Of a stretch of DNA of 64,000 bases, positions 45,001 to 54,814 are shown piece by piece (positions within the stretch are counted from its first letter, which is position 1; every line of letters starts with the position of its first letter). Origin of the DNA: Thioalkalivibrio versutus (GTDB taxonomy: Bacteria; Pseudomonadota; Gammaproteobacteria; Ectothiorhodospirales; Ectothiorhodospiraceae); the NCBI RefSeq assembly GCF_001999325.1, contig NZ_MVAR01000015.1, forward strand, positions 128,687 to 192,686. Direction: 5' to 3'. The translations under genes and the position numbers were made by a program. The notes under the pieces were generated by a model. The model worked only from the letters and a program-made list of their open reading frames with translations, did not search any database and was not told the origin of the DNA.

Positions 45001-46281
45001 ATGAAAGCGATCAAGTCGATCCGCGGGATGCATGACATCCTGCCCGAGTCCATTCATGTCTGGCAGCATCTCGAAGCCACCCTGCGCGAGGTTGTGGAGG
45101 CCTACGGCTACCACGAGGTCCGCATGCCGATCGTGGAGTCGACCGAGCTGTTCAAGCGCTCCATCGGCGACGTCACGGATATCGTCGAGAAGGAGATGTA
45201 CACCTTCGACGACCGCAATGGCGACAGCCTGAGCCTGCGCCCGGAAGGCACCGCGAGTTGCGTGCGCGCGGGGATCCAGCACGGGCTGCTGCACAACCAG
45301 GTGCAGCGACTATGGTACCTGGGGCCGATGTTCCGCCATGAGCGCCCGCAGAAGGGGCGCTATCGCCAGTTCCACCAGGTTGGGGTCGAGGTGTTCGGCC
45401 TGCCGGGGCCGGATGTCGACGCCGAGATGCTCGCGATGACCGCACGGCTGTGGCGCATGCTCGGGCTCTCGAACGTGCGCCTGGAGCTGAACACGCTGGG
45501 AACCCCGGAAAGCCGGCAGCGTTATCGCGACCACCTGATCGCCTATTTCGAGCAGCATCGTGACGCCCTAGACGAGGAGGCGCAGCGCCGGCTCTATGAC
45601 AACCCGATGCGCATCCTCGACAGCAAGCATCCCGATACCCGCGAGGTGGTCGCGCAGGCCCCCAGCCTGATGGATGATCTGGACGCTGAGTCGCGCGCCC
45701 ATTTCGACGGCTTGTGCGCGCATCTGGATGCGCTGGGCATCACGTACGAGCACAACCCGCGGCTAGTGCGTGGGCTCGATTACTATACGCATACAGTATT
45801 CGAGTGGATCACCGAGGATCTCGGTGCCCAGGGTACGGTCTGCGCCGGCGGGCGCTACGACGGCCTGGTCGAACAGCTCGGTGGCCGTGGCACCCCGGCG
45901 ATCGGGATGGCAATGGGCCTGGAGCGGCTAGTCGCGCTGCTGGAGGCGCGCGAAGACGCCCCGGCAGCGCCGGGTCCGGATGCCTACCTGATCGTCGGCG
46001 GCGACGAACTGGTCGGCCCGGCACTGCAACTGGCGGACCAGCTGCGTGGCGAATTGCCGGGGCTGCGCCTGGTCCAGCACTGTGGTGGCGGCAGCTTCAA
46101 GTCGCAGATGAAACGTGCCGATCGTCTGGGGGCGCACTATGCCCTGGTGCTCGGTAGTGACGAGCATGCCGCGGGCACCGTCACGGTGAAGCCGTTAAGA
46201 TCGCAGGGCGGCGAGCAGGTGGCCGTCGACCGTGCAGCCCTCACCGACCATCTGCGCACGGCTCTGCAAGAGCGCTCGTAG
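45001..46281 (+). CDS. hisS: Histidyl-tRNA synthetase
   Basis: The 426-residue class II synthetase starts [15 protein letters not shown]. Motif 2 is in [20 protein letters not shown]. The histidine motifs are [13 protein letters not shown] and [14 protein letters not shown]. It follows rodZ by 46 bases, with no ispG between. Confidence 0.97.
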   Translation: MKAIKSIRGMHDILPESIHVWQHLEATLREVVEAYGYHEVRMPIVESTELFKRSIGDVTDIVEKEMYTFDDRNGDSLSLRPEGTASCVRAGIQHGLLHNQVQRLWYLGPMFRHERPQKGRYRQFHQVGVEVFGLPGPDVDAEMLAMTARLWRMLGLSNVRLELNTLGTPESRQRYRDHLIAYFEQHRDALDEEAQRRLYDNPMRILDSKHPDTREVVAQAPSLMDDLDAESRAHFDGLCAHLDALGITYEHNPRLVRGLDYYTHTVFEWITEDLGAQGTVCAGGRYDGLVEQLGGRGTPAIGMAMGLERLVALLEAREDAPAAPGPDAYLIVGGDELVGPALQLADQLRGELPGLRLVQHCGGGSFKSQMKRADRLGAHYALVLGSDEHAAGTVTVKPLRSQGGEQVAVDRAALTDHLRTALQERS

Positions 46282-46304
46282 TCAACGCAAGGATAGAGAA
46301 CACG

Positions 46305-46919
46305 ATGAGTTATCTCACCGACGAAGAAAAAGCCGAACGCATCAAGCAGTGGTGGGCGAACAACGGCATGGCGATTGTGGCCGGCCTGGTTCTCGGGGTC
46401 GGCGGCCTGTTCGGCTGGAACTGGTGGAGCGATCGCGAGGAATCGCGCGCCCAGGTGTCCTCCGAGATGTATCAGGCCCTGCAGGTCGCCGGTCAGACCG
46501 GCCAGACCGATCGCGCGCTGGAACTGGCCGATGCGGTGATCGAACAGGGACGGGGTACGCCCTACCGCGCGCTTGCCTGGGTCTACCGGGCCGATGTGGC
46601 GATCGCGCAGGACGACACCGATACCGCGATCGACGCGCTGCAGGCTGCGCGCGACGCGGCCCCCGATCGCGGGTATCGCGAGGTGCTAACGCTGCGTCTT
46701 GCGCGCCAGATGATCCTGGCCGAGCGCCTGGATGATGCCGAGGCGACCCTGGCCGACGTTCGCAGCGATGCCTTCACGGGGCTGAAGTGCGAGCTCGAAG
46801 GGGATCTGGCCCGCGCCCGTGGCGATCGCGAGCGGGCCCGCGAGCATTACGAGGCTGCACTGGACGCGGGGCACAGCCCCGAGTACCTGCGTCTGAAATA
46901 TGAAGAACTTTCCGTCTAG
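46305..46919 (+). CDS. yfgM: YfgM-like periplasmic TPR protein
   Basis: The 204-residue protein has a short cytoplasmic start (MSYLTDEEKAERIKQWWANN), one membrane helix (about 20-40) and a periplasmic TPR-like domain. YfgM works as a SecYEG-associated periplasmic chaperone and stress-response modulator in E. coli. Placement between hisS and bamB is conserved. Confidence 0.92.
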   Translation: MSYLTDEEKAERIKQWWANNGMAIVAGLVLGVGGLFGWNWWSDREESRAQVSSEMYQALQVAGQTGQTDRALELADAVIEQGRGTPYRALAWVYRADVAIAQDDTDTAIDALQAARDAAPDRGYREVLTLRLARQMILAERLDDAEATLADVRSDAFTGLKCELEGDLARARGDRERAREHYEAALDAGHSPEYLRLKYEELSV

Positions 46920-46934
46920 AGGACCCGTCGCCTG

Positions 46935-48125
46935 ATGTCTGTGCCTTCCCTTGCGAGTCCGGTCGTGCGCCTGCTGATTGCCAGCGCGCTGATCCTGTCC
47001 CTGAGCGCCTGCGGTCTGTGGTCGCGCGATACCACCGAGCCGCCGGCGGACCTGCCGGAGTTCGAGGCCGAAGGTCAGCCGGAACGGCTGTGGTCGCGCT
47101 CGGTGGGCAGCGGTGGCGAGCGCTTCCTGTGGCAGATCTATCCCGGAATCACCGACGACCTGGTCGTGATGAGCGACGCCGCCGGGCGGGTTTCCGGTCT
47201 GAATCCCGACAGTGGAAGCCAGCGCTGGCAGGTGCGCCTGGATGATGCCCGGGTCTCCGCGGGGGTCGGCGTCGGTGGCGGCCTCGCCGTGGTCGGCACG
47301 CTGGACGGCTACGCCATCGGCGTGGATCTGGATGGCGATGGCGAACGCTGGCGTGCTGCGCTCTCCAGCGAGGTGCTGGCAGTCTCGGATGTGTCTGGCG
47401 GCCTGGTCATCGTGCGTACCAACGACGGCCGCATCCATGCCCTGGACGCCGACTCCGGCGCCACCCAGTGGACCGCGCTGCGCACCACACCCTCGCTGAG
47501 CCTGCGCGGGGCCCAGCGCCCGCAGATCACCTCCGGCCGTGTGCTGGCCGGGTTCGACAACGGCCGCCTGCTGATGCTGGGGCTGAACCGCGGCAACGTG
47601 CTGTGGGAGACCACCCTGGGGGTTCCCACCGGGCGCACGGAGGTCGAGCGCATGGTGGACCTGGACGGGCATATCCCGATGTATCGCGGCGCTGCCATTG
47701 CGGCCACCTACCAGGGAAGGCTCGCGGCGCTGGATCTCAACTCCGGCGAGATCTTCTGGGTCCGTGATTTTTCTTCCTATCAAGGCGGAGATGTGGATAC
47801 GCGTTCCGATGTCCTGGTCGTGACCGATGCCGAGAGCCACCTGTGGGGCCTGGAGCCCCGCAGTGGTGGTGACCTGTGGCAGATGGATGGCCTGCGCCTG
47901 CGCGGTGTGACTGCGCCGGTGGTGGTCGGCCAGCACGCCATCGTCGGTGATTACGAGGGCTACCTGCACTGGGTCGACGTCGAGGACGGGCGCATTGTCG
48001 CCCGGCTGCGCGCCGGTTCCGGTTCCGTGGTTACGCGTCCCACCCTGGTGAACGGCACGCTGTATGTCGTCACCGACAACGGGCAGCTGACGGCCGTGAA
48101 TCCCTCAATCCGGGGTGACGAGTGA
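46935..48125 (+). CDS. bamB: Outer-membrane assembly lipoprotein BamB
   Basis: The 396-residue eight-bladed beta-propeller lipoprotein of the BAM complex has lipobox LSAC in [13 protein letters not shown] (Cys near residue 26). PQQ-like repeats include [31 protein letters not shown] and [16 protein letters not shown]. It is 15 bases after yfgM and 49 before der. Confidence 0.95.
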   Translation: MSVPSLASPVVRLLIASALILSLSACGLWSRDTTEPPADLPEFEAEGQPERLWSRSVGSGGERFLWQIYPGITDDLVVMSDAAGRVSGLNPDSGSQRWQVRLDDARVSAGVGVGGGLAVVGTLDGYAIGVDLDGDGERWRAALSSEVLAVSDVSGGLVIVRTNDGRIHALDADSGATQWTALRTTPSLSLRGAQRPQITSGRVLAGFDNGRLLMLGLNRGNVLWETTLGVPTGRTEVERMVDLDGHIPMYRGAAIAATYQGRLAALDLNSGEIFWVRDFSSYQGGDVDTRSDVLVVTDAESHLWGLEPRSGGDLWQMDGLRLRGVTAPVVVGQHAIVGDYEGYLHWVDVEDGRIVARLRAGSGSVVTRPTLVNGTLYVVTDNGQLTAVNPSIRGDE

Positions 48126-48174
48126 GCCACAAGGTTTCAGGGCGCCGGGTTCTCCGCGCAGGGCGCAGCCGCAG

Positions 48175-49626
48175 ATGATTCCGGTTATCGCCCTGATCGG
48201 TCGGCCGAATGTCGGCAAGTCCACATTGTTCAATCAGCTCACGCGCTCGCGCGATGCCCTGGTGGCGGACGTCGCCGGACTGACGCGTGATCGCCAGTAC
48301 GGCATTGGCAAGGTCGGCGACTTTCCCTATCTGGTCGTGGACACCGGCGGGCTCTCGGGCGAGGGCGCGGAGATGGACCGCGCGATGGCCGAACAGACCC
48401 AGCGCGCGGTGGCCGAAGCGGATCATGTGCTGTTCCTGGTGGATGCTCGTGACGGCCTGACGCCGCAGGACCAGGCGATTGCCGATCAGCTGCGCGGCGC
48501 CGGGGTAAAGGCGCGGGTCGTGGTGAACAAGACCGATGGCCTGGATGCCGATTCCGTCAGTGCCGAGTTCTACGCCCTCGGGCTGGGGCAGGTGACCTCC
48601 ATTGCCGCAGCACACGGGCGCGGCGTACAGGGCCTGATGCAGGCGGTGCGCAAGGACGTGGCGGCCGCGCGCCGGGCGGCCAGTGAAGATGCCGGAGACG
48701 ACGAGGCCGCCAGTGACGGCCTCGACGAAGCCTCGCAGCAGGCGGCGCTGGATGACTGGCCGGGCATTCGCGTCGCGATCGTCGGACGCCCCAACGTCGG
48801 CAAGTCGACCCTGGTGAATCGTATCCTGGGCGACGAGCGCGTGGTGGCCACGGAAGTGGCCGGTACGACCCGCGACAGCATCTTTGTCCCGTTCGAGCGC
48901 GACGGTCAGGAGTACACCCTGATCGATACCGCCGGGGTACGCCGCCGTGGCCGGGTCCACGAGGTGATCGAGAAATTCAGCGTCATCAAAACGCTGCAGG
49001 CGATCGAGTCCGCCCACGTGGTGGTCCTGGTGGTGGACGCCCATGCCGGCCTGTCGGATCAGGATTCCCACCTGCTGGGGATGGTCATCGAGGCCGGGCG
49101 CTCGCTGGTGCTGGCCGTGAACAAGTGGGACGGGCTGGACGACCACGCGCGCGAGCGCATCCGCGACGAGCTGGATCGGCGCCTGGGGTTTGTCGATTTT
49201 GCCCGCATGCGCCTGATCTCGGCCTTGCACGGCACCAATGTCGGGCATCTTCTGGACGACGTGTGCGAGGCCCACGCCAGTGCCTTCCGCAAAATGTCCA
49301 CGCCGGAGCTCACGCGTCTGCTGGAGGCCGCGGTGGCGGAGCATGCGCCGCCGATGATCAGCGGCCGGCGCATCAAACTGCGCTACGCGCACCAGGGGGG
49401 CCAGAACCCGCCGGTGATCGTGATCCACGGCAATCAGACCGACGCGCTTGCCGGGAGCTACAAGCGTTACCTGGAAAACTTCTTCCGCAAGCAGCTCAAG
49501 CTGGTCGGGACACCGTTGCGGCTCGAATTCCGCTCCGGGCGCAACCCCTACGCGGGCCGGCGCAACAAGCTCACGCCGAGACAGCAGTACAAGCGCAAGC
49601 GTCTGATGCGGCACGTGCGCCGCTGA
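48175..49626 (+). CDS. der: Ribosome-assembly GTPase Der (EngA)
   Basis: The 483-residue protein has two tandem G domains. The first has [19 protein letters not shown] and NKTD. The second, from about residue 197, has [19 protein letters not shown] and NKWD. A C-terminal KH-like domain ([19 protein letters not shown]) follows. ATG 48175 is used because the 20-residue upstream extension lies over the bamB stop and has no ribosome site. Confidence 0.96.
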   Translation: MIPVIALIGRPNVGKSTLFNQLTRSRDALVADVAGLTRDRQYGIGKVGDFPYLVVDTGGLSGEGAEMDRAMAEQTQRAVAEADHVLFLVDARDGLTPQDQAIADQLRGAGVKARVVVNKTDGLDADSVSAEFYALGLGQVTSIAAAHGRGVQGLMQAVRKDVAAARRAASEDAGDDEAASDGLDEASQQAALDDWPGIRVAIVGRPNVGKSTLVNRILGDERVVATEVAGTTRDSIFVPFERDGQEYTLIDTAGVRRRGRVHEVIEKFSVIKTLQAIESAHVVVLVVDAHAGLSDQDSHLLGMVIEAGRSLVLAVNKWDGLDDHARERIRDELDRRLGFVDFARMRLISALHGTNVGHLLDDVCEAHASAFRKMSTPELTRLLEAAVAEHAPPMISGRRIKLRYAHQGGQNPPVIVIHGNQTDALAGSYKRYLENFFRKQLKLVGTPLRLEFRSGRNPYAGRRNKLTPRQQYKRKRLMRHVRR

Positions 49627-49661
49627 TCGCGACGGTGGTCCCGGGGCATCCCGCCAATCCG

Positions 49662-50822
49662 ATGCGTGACCCGGCGCTGTCCGGCTTCGCCGAGGTGGTG
49701 GAGCCGTTTCGGGTGATGGACATCCTGGCACGAGCCCAGGCGGCCGAGCGCACCGGGCGCGACATCATCCACCTGGAGGTAGGGGAGCCGGACTTCCCGA
49801 CGCCGCCCCTGGTAATCGCGGCCGGTCGCGCCGCGCTGGCGGAGGGGGATACCCGCTACACCCCCGCGCACGGGACCCAGGCCCTGCGCGAGGCGCTGTC
49901 CGCCGACTACTGGCGACGCCATGGGGCCGAGGTCGACCCGGAACGCATCGTGATCACCGCGGGCGCCTCCGCAGCCATCCTGCTGGCGCTGGCGGCGGGG
50001 GTGAATCCGGGCGAGGAAGTCCTGCTGCCGGACCCCGGCTATGCCTGCAACCGCCAGTTCGTCGCCGCGCGTGGGGCGACCCCCGTGGGTTTGCCCGTCC
50101 AGGCAGAACATGCCTTCCAGCCGACCGCCGAGTCGATTGCCGCCGCGTGGGGCGCCAACACCCGTGCGGTGCTGTTGGGGTCGCCGGCGAACCCGACCGG
50201 GACCTGCCTGTCGCGTGATCGGCTGGCTGCGATCGTCGAGGTCGTGCGCGAGCGCGGAGGCCTGGTGATCATGGACGAGATTTACGCCCAGATCGTCTTC
50301 GATACCCCGGAGCCCAGTGCCGCGGCCGGCTTCCCGGATGTGGTGGTGATCAACTCGTTCTCCAAGTACTTCGCCATGACCGGATGGCGCCTGGGCTGGA
50401 TGGTGGTGCCGGAGACCTGGGTGGACCCGGTGCGGCGCCTGGCACAGAACCTGTTTGTGGCCCCGGCCAGCATGGCCCAGACCGCGGCGCTGGCGGCCTT
50501 CGCGCCCGAGACCGAGGCGTTGCTGCAATCTCGGGTGCGGGAGCTGAAACGCCGTCGGGACGTGCTGCTGGAGGCGCTGCCGGGGCTCGGGCTGGAGGTC
50601 CAGGCGCGGCCGGAGGGCGCGTTCTACATCTATGCCGACTGTACCGCCCACGGCCCGGACTCCGAGGCCCTTTGCGCGCGCGTCCTGGACACGGCCGGTG
50701 TCGCCCTGACGCCGGGGACGGATTTCAGCCCCAGCCGGGGTCGGGACTACCTGCGTATCGCCTATACCCAGTCCGAGGCCCGCCTGCGCGAGGCCGTCGA
50801 GCGCCTGCGGGGCTTGCTGTGA
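49662..50822 (+). CDS. PLP-dependent class I aminotransferase
   Basis: The 386-residue fold-type I aminotransferase shows HLEVGEPDFPTPP, TAGASAAILLALAAGVNPGE, the Asp in DEIYAQIVFD and the PLP lysine in NSFSKYFAMTGWRLGW. The C-terminus has the substrate Arg in RDYLRIAYTQSEARLREA. Substrate cannot be assigned; aspartate- or alanine-type is possible. ATG 49662 is used; GTG 49635 is an alternative. It lies 35 bases after der. Confidence 0.92.
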   Translation: MRDPALSGFAEVVEPFRVMDILARAQAAERTGRDIIHLEVGEPDFPTPPLVIAAGRAALAEGDTRYTPAHGTQALREALSADYWRRHGAEVDPERIVITAGASAAILLALAAGVNPGEEVLLPDPGYACNRQFVAARGATPVGLPVQAEHAFQPTAESIAAAWGANTRAVLLGSPANPTGTCLSRDRLAAIVEVVRERGGLVIMDEIYAQIVFDTPEPSAAAGFPDVVVINSFSKYFAMTGWRLGWMVVPETWVDPVRRLAQNLFVAPASMAQTAALAAFAPETEALLQSRVRELKRRRDVLLEALPGLGLEVQARPEGAFYIYADCTAHGPDSEALCARVLDTAGVALTPGTDFSPSRGRDYLRIAYTQSEARLREAVERLRGLL

Positions 50823-50841
50823 TCCCCCTGGCCGGGTCGGG

Positions 50842-52215
50842 CTATATCCAACCGGCCAGATTCAACAGGAGTGCACCCAGTCCGATCGGCGCGACATAGC
50901 GGAGCACGAAACGCCAGATAGTGAACGCGAAGGGGGCCAGGGCGAGTTCGGCGCGGGCCACGCGGGTATGCACAACCCAGCCGGCAAATACCGCGATCAG
51001 CAGGCCCCCCAACGGGAGCAGCAGGTTGATGGCCACGTGTTCGATGGCGTGGTAGAGGGTCGGGATCTCGCGGCCCAGCAGGGTGATGTCCAGGCGTGTC
51101 CAGGCCGCGCCGCTGAACGAGAACACACTGGCCAGGCTCAGCAGCCAGACCGCGCCGCCACACACCAGGACCGCGAGCACGCGTGACGCATGCAGGCGCT
51201 CGTGGAACAGGTGCACGAAGGCCTGAACGTTGGTGATCATGGTGCTGAATGCGGCCAGGCTCAGGGTGGCGAAGAACAGGGTCGTCAGCAGGACGCTGAC
51301 GGGCACAGCCGCCAGTGCCAGCGGAAGGGTCTGAAACATCAGCCCGGGGCCTTCGGCCGGGTCGAGCCCGAAACCGAACACGATGGGGAAGATCGCCAGC
51401 CCCGCGATCAGGGCGACCGCGGTATCCGCCAGTGCCACGCCAATGGCGGTGCGGCCGATGGACGTGTGCTGCGGCAGGTAGGCGCCGAACATCATCAGCA
51501 CCCCGGAGGCCAGCGTCATGGTGAAGAACGCATGGCCCACCGCGATCAATACACCGTGCGAGGTCAGCGCGGAGAAATCCGGCCGCAGCAGGAAATCCAG
51601 CGCCTGGCGGACATCCCCAATCCACCAGGCGCTGGCCATGGCGGTCAGCAGCAAGACCAGCAGCACCGGCATCAGCACATGCAGCCAGCGTTCCAGCCCC
51701 TGGCGCAGGCCCAGGGCGACGATGCCGAAGGCCAGGGTGACGGCGAGGGTGCTCCAGGCGAGCATCTCGGCGGGGGAGGCCGTCATGGCGGCGAACACTC
51801 CCGCCACCTGGTCGCCGTCGGCGCCGACAAAGGCGCCGGTGGCGGCCTTGTGGACGTAGGAGAAGGCCCAGCCGGTGATCACCACGTAGAAGCTCATGAT
51901 CAGGAAGGCGGAGAACAGACCCAGCCAGCCGACCAGTTGCCACAGGTCGTGGGCGCCGCTCTCGCGAGCCACTTCGCGGGCCGCGTATCCAGGCGAGCGG
52001 CGGCCCCGGCGACCGATCATGACCTCCGCCATCATGATCGGAATGCCGATCAGGACGATGCAGCCGAGGTAGACCGCGAGAAAGGCGCCACCCCCGTTCT
52101 GCCCGAGGATGTAGGGAAACTTCCACACGTTCCCCAGCCCCACCGCCGACGCCGTGGCTGCGAGGAAGAAGGCATAGCCGTGGCTCCAGCGCTGCGCAGT
52201 GGCAGTGATGGTCAT
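50842..52215 (-). CDS. Sodium-dependent transporter of the SNF/NSS family
   Basis: The 457-residue LeuT-fold symporter has about 11-12 membrane helices. The first helix region FLAATASAVGLGNVWKFPYI carries the unwound Na+/substrate site, and GGGAFLAVYLGCIVLIGIP follows. Bacterial members carry amino acids or related compounds. Its ATG is 3 bases past the pgm stop, so both genes form a minus-strand unit. It is convergent with the aminotransferase. Confidence 0.93.
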   Translation of the reverse strand: MTITATAQRWSHGYAFFLAATASAVGLGNVWKFPYILGQNGGGAFLAVYLGCIVLIGIPIMMAEVMIGRRGRRSPGYAAREVARESGAHDLWQLVGWLGLFSAFLIMSFYVVITGWAFSYVHKAATGAFVGADGDQVAGVFAAMTASPAEMLAWSTLAVTLAFGIVALGLRQGLERWLHVLMPVLLVLLLTAMASAWWIGDVRQALDFLLRPDFSALTSHGVLIAVGHAFFTMTLASGVLMMFGAYLPQHTSIGRTAIGVALADTAVALIAGLAIFPIVFGFGLDPAEGPGLMFQTLPLALAAVPVSVLLTTLFFATLSLAAFSTMITNVQAFVHLFHERLHASRVLAVLVCGGAVWLLSLASVFSFSGAAWTRLDITLLGREIPTLYHAIEHVAINLLLPLGGLLIAVFAGWVVHTRVARAELALAPFAFTIWRFVLRYVAPIGLGALLLNLAGWI

Positions 52216-52218
52216 CTA

Positions 52219-53856
52219 TCAGGTGATGACGTCGGGTTTCTCGCGGCGGGTCAGGCCGGGGATGTCGCCCAGGCGCGATGCGGCGTCAATAAGCGGTCCC
52301 AGCAGTTCCTGGGGGTCGGCATCGAGGTGTTCGGGATGGGTCTCGTGCTGTTCGATATACAGGCGCAGGGTGGCGCCCTGGGTGCCGGTGCCGGACAGGC
52401 GGAAGACGATGCGGGCACCGCTCTCGAACAGTACCCGCAGGCCCTGGTGCTCGGTCAGGCTGTTGTCCACCGGATCCCGATAGGCGAAGTCATCCGCCTG
52501 GGCGACGCGCATGCCGGCCAGGGACTGGCCCGGCAGTACCGAGAGCTGCTCGCGGATGCGCGCCATCACCTGTTCGGCCCGCTCGCTCTCCACCGCTTCG
52601 TAGTCGTGGCGCGTGTAGTAGTGGCGGCCGTACTGGCGCCAGTGATCACGCACGATCTCCTCGACCGACTGGCGGCGTACGGCTAGCAGGTTCAGCCAGA
52701 ACAGCACGGCCCACAGGCCGTCTTTCTCGCGTACGTGATCGGAACTGGTGCCAAAGCTCTCTTCGCCGCACAGGCGGATGCGCCCGTCATCCAGCAGGTT
52801 GCCGAAGAATTTCCAGCCGGTGGGGGTCTCGAAGCAGGGGAGGGCCAGCTTCTCGGCGACCACGTCCACGGCCTGGCTGGTGGGCATGCTGCGGGCCACG
52901 CCCTTCAGGCCGTCGGCGAACGCCGGGATGTGATGGGCGTTGGCGGCCATGATGGCGAGGCTGTCCGACGGCGTGACGAAGAAGCGGCGCCCGAGGATCA
53001 TGTTGCGGTCGCCGTCGCCGTCCGACGCGGCCCCGAAATCCGGGGCATCCCGACCGAACAGGGCCTCGCTCAGTTCACGCGTGTGGGACAGATTCGGGTC
53101 CGGGTGACGGCCGCCAAAGTCGGCCAGCGGTTCCGCACGCAGGATGGTGTCGGCCGGGGCGCCGAGGCGGTTGATCAGGATCTCTTCGGCGTACGGGCCG
53201 GTGACCGCGTGCATGGAATCGAAGCGCATGCGGAAATGGTCGGATCGCAGCAGTTCGCCGATGCGGTCAAAGTCGAACAGCGTGGCCATGTAGTCGGCGT
53301 AGGTGCCCACGGGGTCGACGACCTCGATGTCCATGTCGCCCATCTGTACTGCGTGTAGATGATCGATGTCGACATGCTCTGCGCCGTTGGCGATGCGGTA
53401 ATGGCTGATGCGGGTGCTCTGCTCGAAGATCGCGTCGGTCACCGAGTGCGGGGCCGGGCCACCGTTGGCGGTGTTGAGCTTGACGCCGAAATCCCCCTCC
53501 GGCCCGCCCGGGTTGTGGGAGGCGGACAGGATCAGGGCGCCCGTGGCCCCACGAGACCGGATCAGGTATGAGGCGGCCGGCGTGGACAGCAGTCCGCCAT
53601 ACCCGATGGCGACCTTCTGTACGCCGTTGGCTGCGGCCATGCGCAGGATGACCTGGATCGCCTCGCGATTGTGGAAGCGCCCGTCGCCGCCGACCAGCAG
53701 TTCGCCGTTCTTCAGGTCCGGGCAGGCATCGAAGACGCTCTGGATGTAATTCTCCAGATAGTGCGGCTGGCGGAATTGCCGGACGCGCTTGCGCAGACCG
53801 GAGGTGCCGGGTTTCTGGTCGGGAAAGGGTTGGGTCGTGACGACACTTATGTCCAT
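52219..53856 (-). CDS. pgm: Phosphoglucomutase (alpha-D-glucose specific)
   Basis: The 545-residue phosphohexomutase interconverts glucose 1- and 6-phosphate. The phosphoserine is in LILSASHNPGGPEGDFGVK, Mg-binding in GAASDGDGDRNMIL, sugar binding in LCGEESFGTSSDHVREKDG, and the phosphate loop in RLSGTGTQGATLRLY. Length matches E. coli Pgm. ATG 53856 has AAGGATG upstream; the longer frame runs into a repeat. Confidence 0.96.
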   Translation of the reverse strand: MDISVVTTQPFPDQKPGTSGLRKRVRQFRQPHYLENYIQSVFDACPDLKNGELLVGGDGRFHNREAIQVILRMAAANGVQKVAIGYGGLLSTPAASYLIRSRGATGALILSASHNPGGPEGDFGVKLNTANGGPAPHSVTDAIFEQSTRISHYRIANGAEHVDIDHLHAVQMGDMDIEVVDPVGTYADYMATLFDFDRIGELLRSDHFRMRFDSMHAVTGPYAEEILINRLGAPADTILRAEPLADFGGRHPDPNLSHTRELSEALFGRDAPDFGAASDGDGDRNMILGRRFFVTPSDSLAIMAANAHHIPAFADGLKGVARSMPTSQAVDVVAEKLALPCFETPTGWKFFGNLLDDGRIRLCGEESFGTSSDHVREKDGLWAVLFWLNLLAVRRQSVEEIVRDHWRQYGRHYYTRHDYEAVESERAEQVMARIREQLSVLPGQSLAGMRVAQADDFAYRDPVDNSLTEHQGLRVLFESGARIVFRLSGTGTQGATLRLYIEQHETHPEHLDADPQELLGPLIDAASRLGDIPGLTRREKPDVIT

Positions 53857-53889
53857 GGGTCGCTCATCCTTGTTGTCCAGGGAGACGCT

Positions 53890-54110
53890 GAGCAATGCGG
53901 ACGCTCGCGCTCGAGTCGATTCTGTGTACTGACATGGCGTGGTGACTGGCGTGTATTCGCTCGGCACAAGGGAGCCGTTCTGCGGGCAACGGGCCCGTTT
54001 TCATCCAGCACGGGCGGCCGAGTCCCGTTTTTCGCTGGCTGGTGAGGATGGTGCCCCGTGTTCCGCAATCCTGTGTTGCGCCTTGATGAGGACAAGAACG
54101 GGCCGGTAGC
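53890..54110. repeat. Dispersed non-coding repeat, copy A
   Basis: This stretch aligns with the reverse complement of about 62820-63085. Shared blocks in the same order and near-equal spacing are GCGCTCGAGTC, AAGGGAGCCG, GGGCCC followed by CAGCACGGGCGGCCG, and a TCCTG(T/C)GTTGCGCC block. It lies in the 428-base gap between pgm and the DUF1249 gene, and no gene is evident there. Copy A is shorter and more diverged at its right end. Confidence 0.7.
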
Positions 54111-54284
54111 ACCACCACCGGACTGCGTGCCGGGCCGGGTCTCGGAGAACATGGACACCAACGCGTGCGAGTACAACATTGCTCGGCACCTCCCCTGTCG
54201 ACGTTACCAAAAAGCCCTGGGGGTGTCCTGCTCTGGATGCGGACAATCGGTGTCCCGCGAAACGGTGCTGTTAGACTGCGCGAC

Positions 54285-54770
54285 ATGTTGCTGGAGCGTA
54301 AGACCCCGTCCCATTTGGAGCCCAGGCCCGAGAGCTTTGCGGCGCTGATGGAGATGTACGAGGAGAACTATCTCGCACTGCGGCGTTTGTGCCCCGAGCT
54401 CGAGCGGCAGCCGTTGCGGTCGGTCTCGCGGGTGGAGGGTGCGCTGGATCTGTATCTGGAGGTGCTGGAGCGCACCCGCTACACGACCACGCTGCACCTG
54501 ACCTACCGGTTCGACCACCAGGGCGAGCGTCGGCAACAGCCGGACATGCGCGTACGCATGTTCCATGATGCGCGGCAGGCGGAGGTGCTGGAACTGCACT
54601 GCCGCACGATGGGCGACGGTCGCGCGCCGGAGATGCTGACCGGTCACCCGGGCCTAGTCTGCCGCTGGAGGCATAACCGGTTCCTGTACAAGTGGCTGCG
54701 CTACTGCCTGCGCCAGGGACACCGCTTCCTGGCCGATGCGGCGCCTGAGGTGGTCGCGGCCGATTCGTAG
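54285..54770 (+). CDS. DUF1249 family protein (YqiB-like)
   Basis: The 161-residue protein has YEENYLALRRLCPELER at the N-terminus, VLERTRYTTTLHLTYRF in the centre and RMFHDARQAEVLELHC. These match the DUF1249/YqiB family of gammaproteobacteria. Function is unknown. ATG 54285 removes an upstream extension that lies in the non-coding gap. It is convergent with the EAL regulator gene. Confidence 0.85.
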   Translation: MLLERKTPSHLEPRPESFAALMEMYEENYLALRRLCPELERQPLRSVSRVEGALDLYLEVLERTRYTTTLHLTYRFDHQGERRQQPDMRVRMFHDARQAEVLELHCRTMGDGRAPEMLTGHPGLVCRWRHNRFLYKWLRYCLRQGHRFLADAAPEVVAADS

Positions 54771-54814
54771 GGACACGCAATGGAGTCGCAGCGTCTCCCT
54801 GGTTGCCGGAGAGG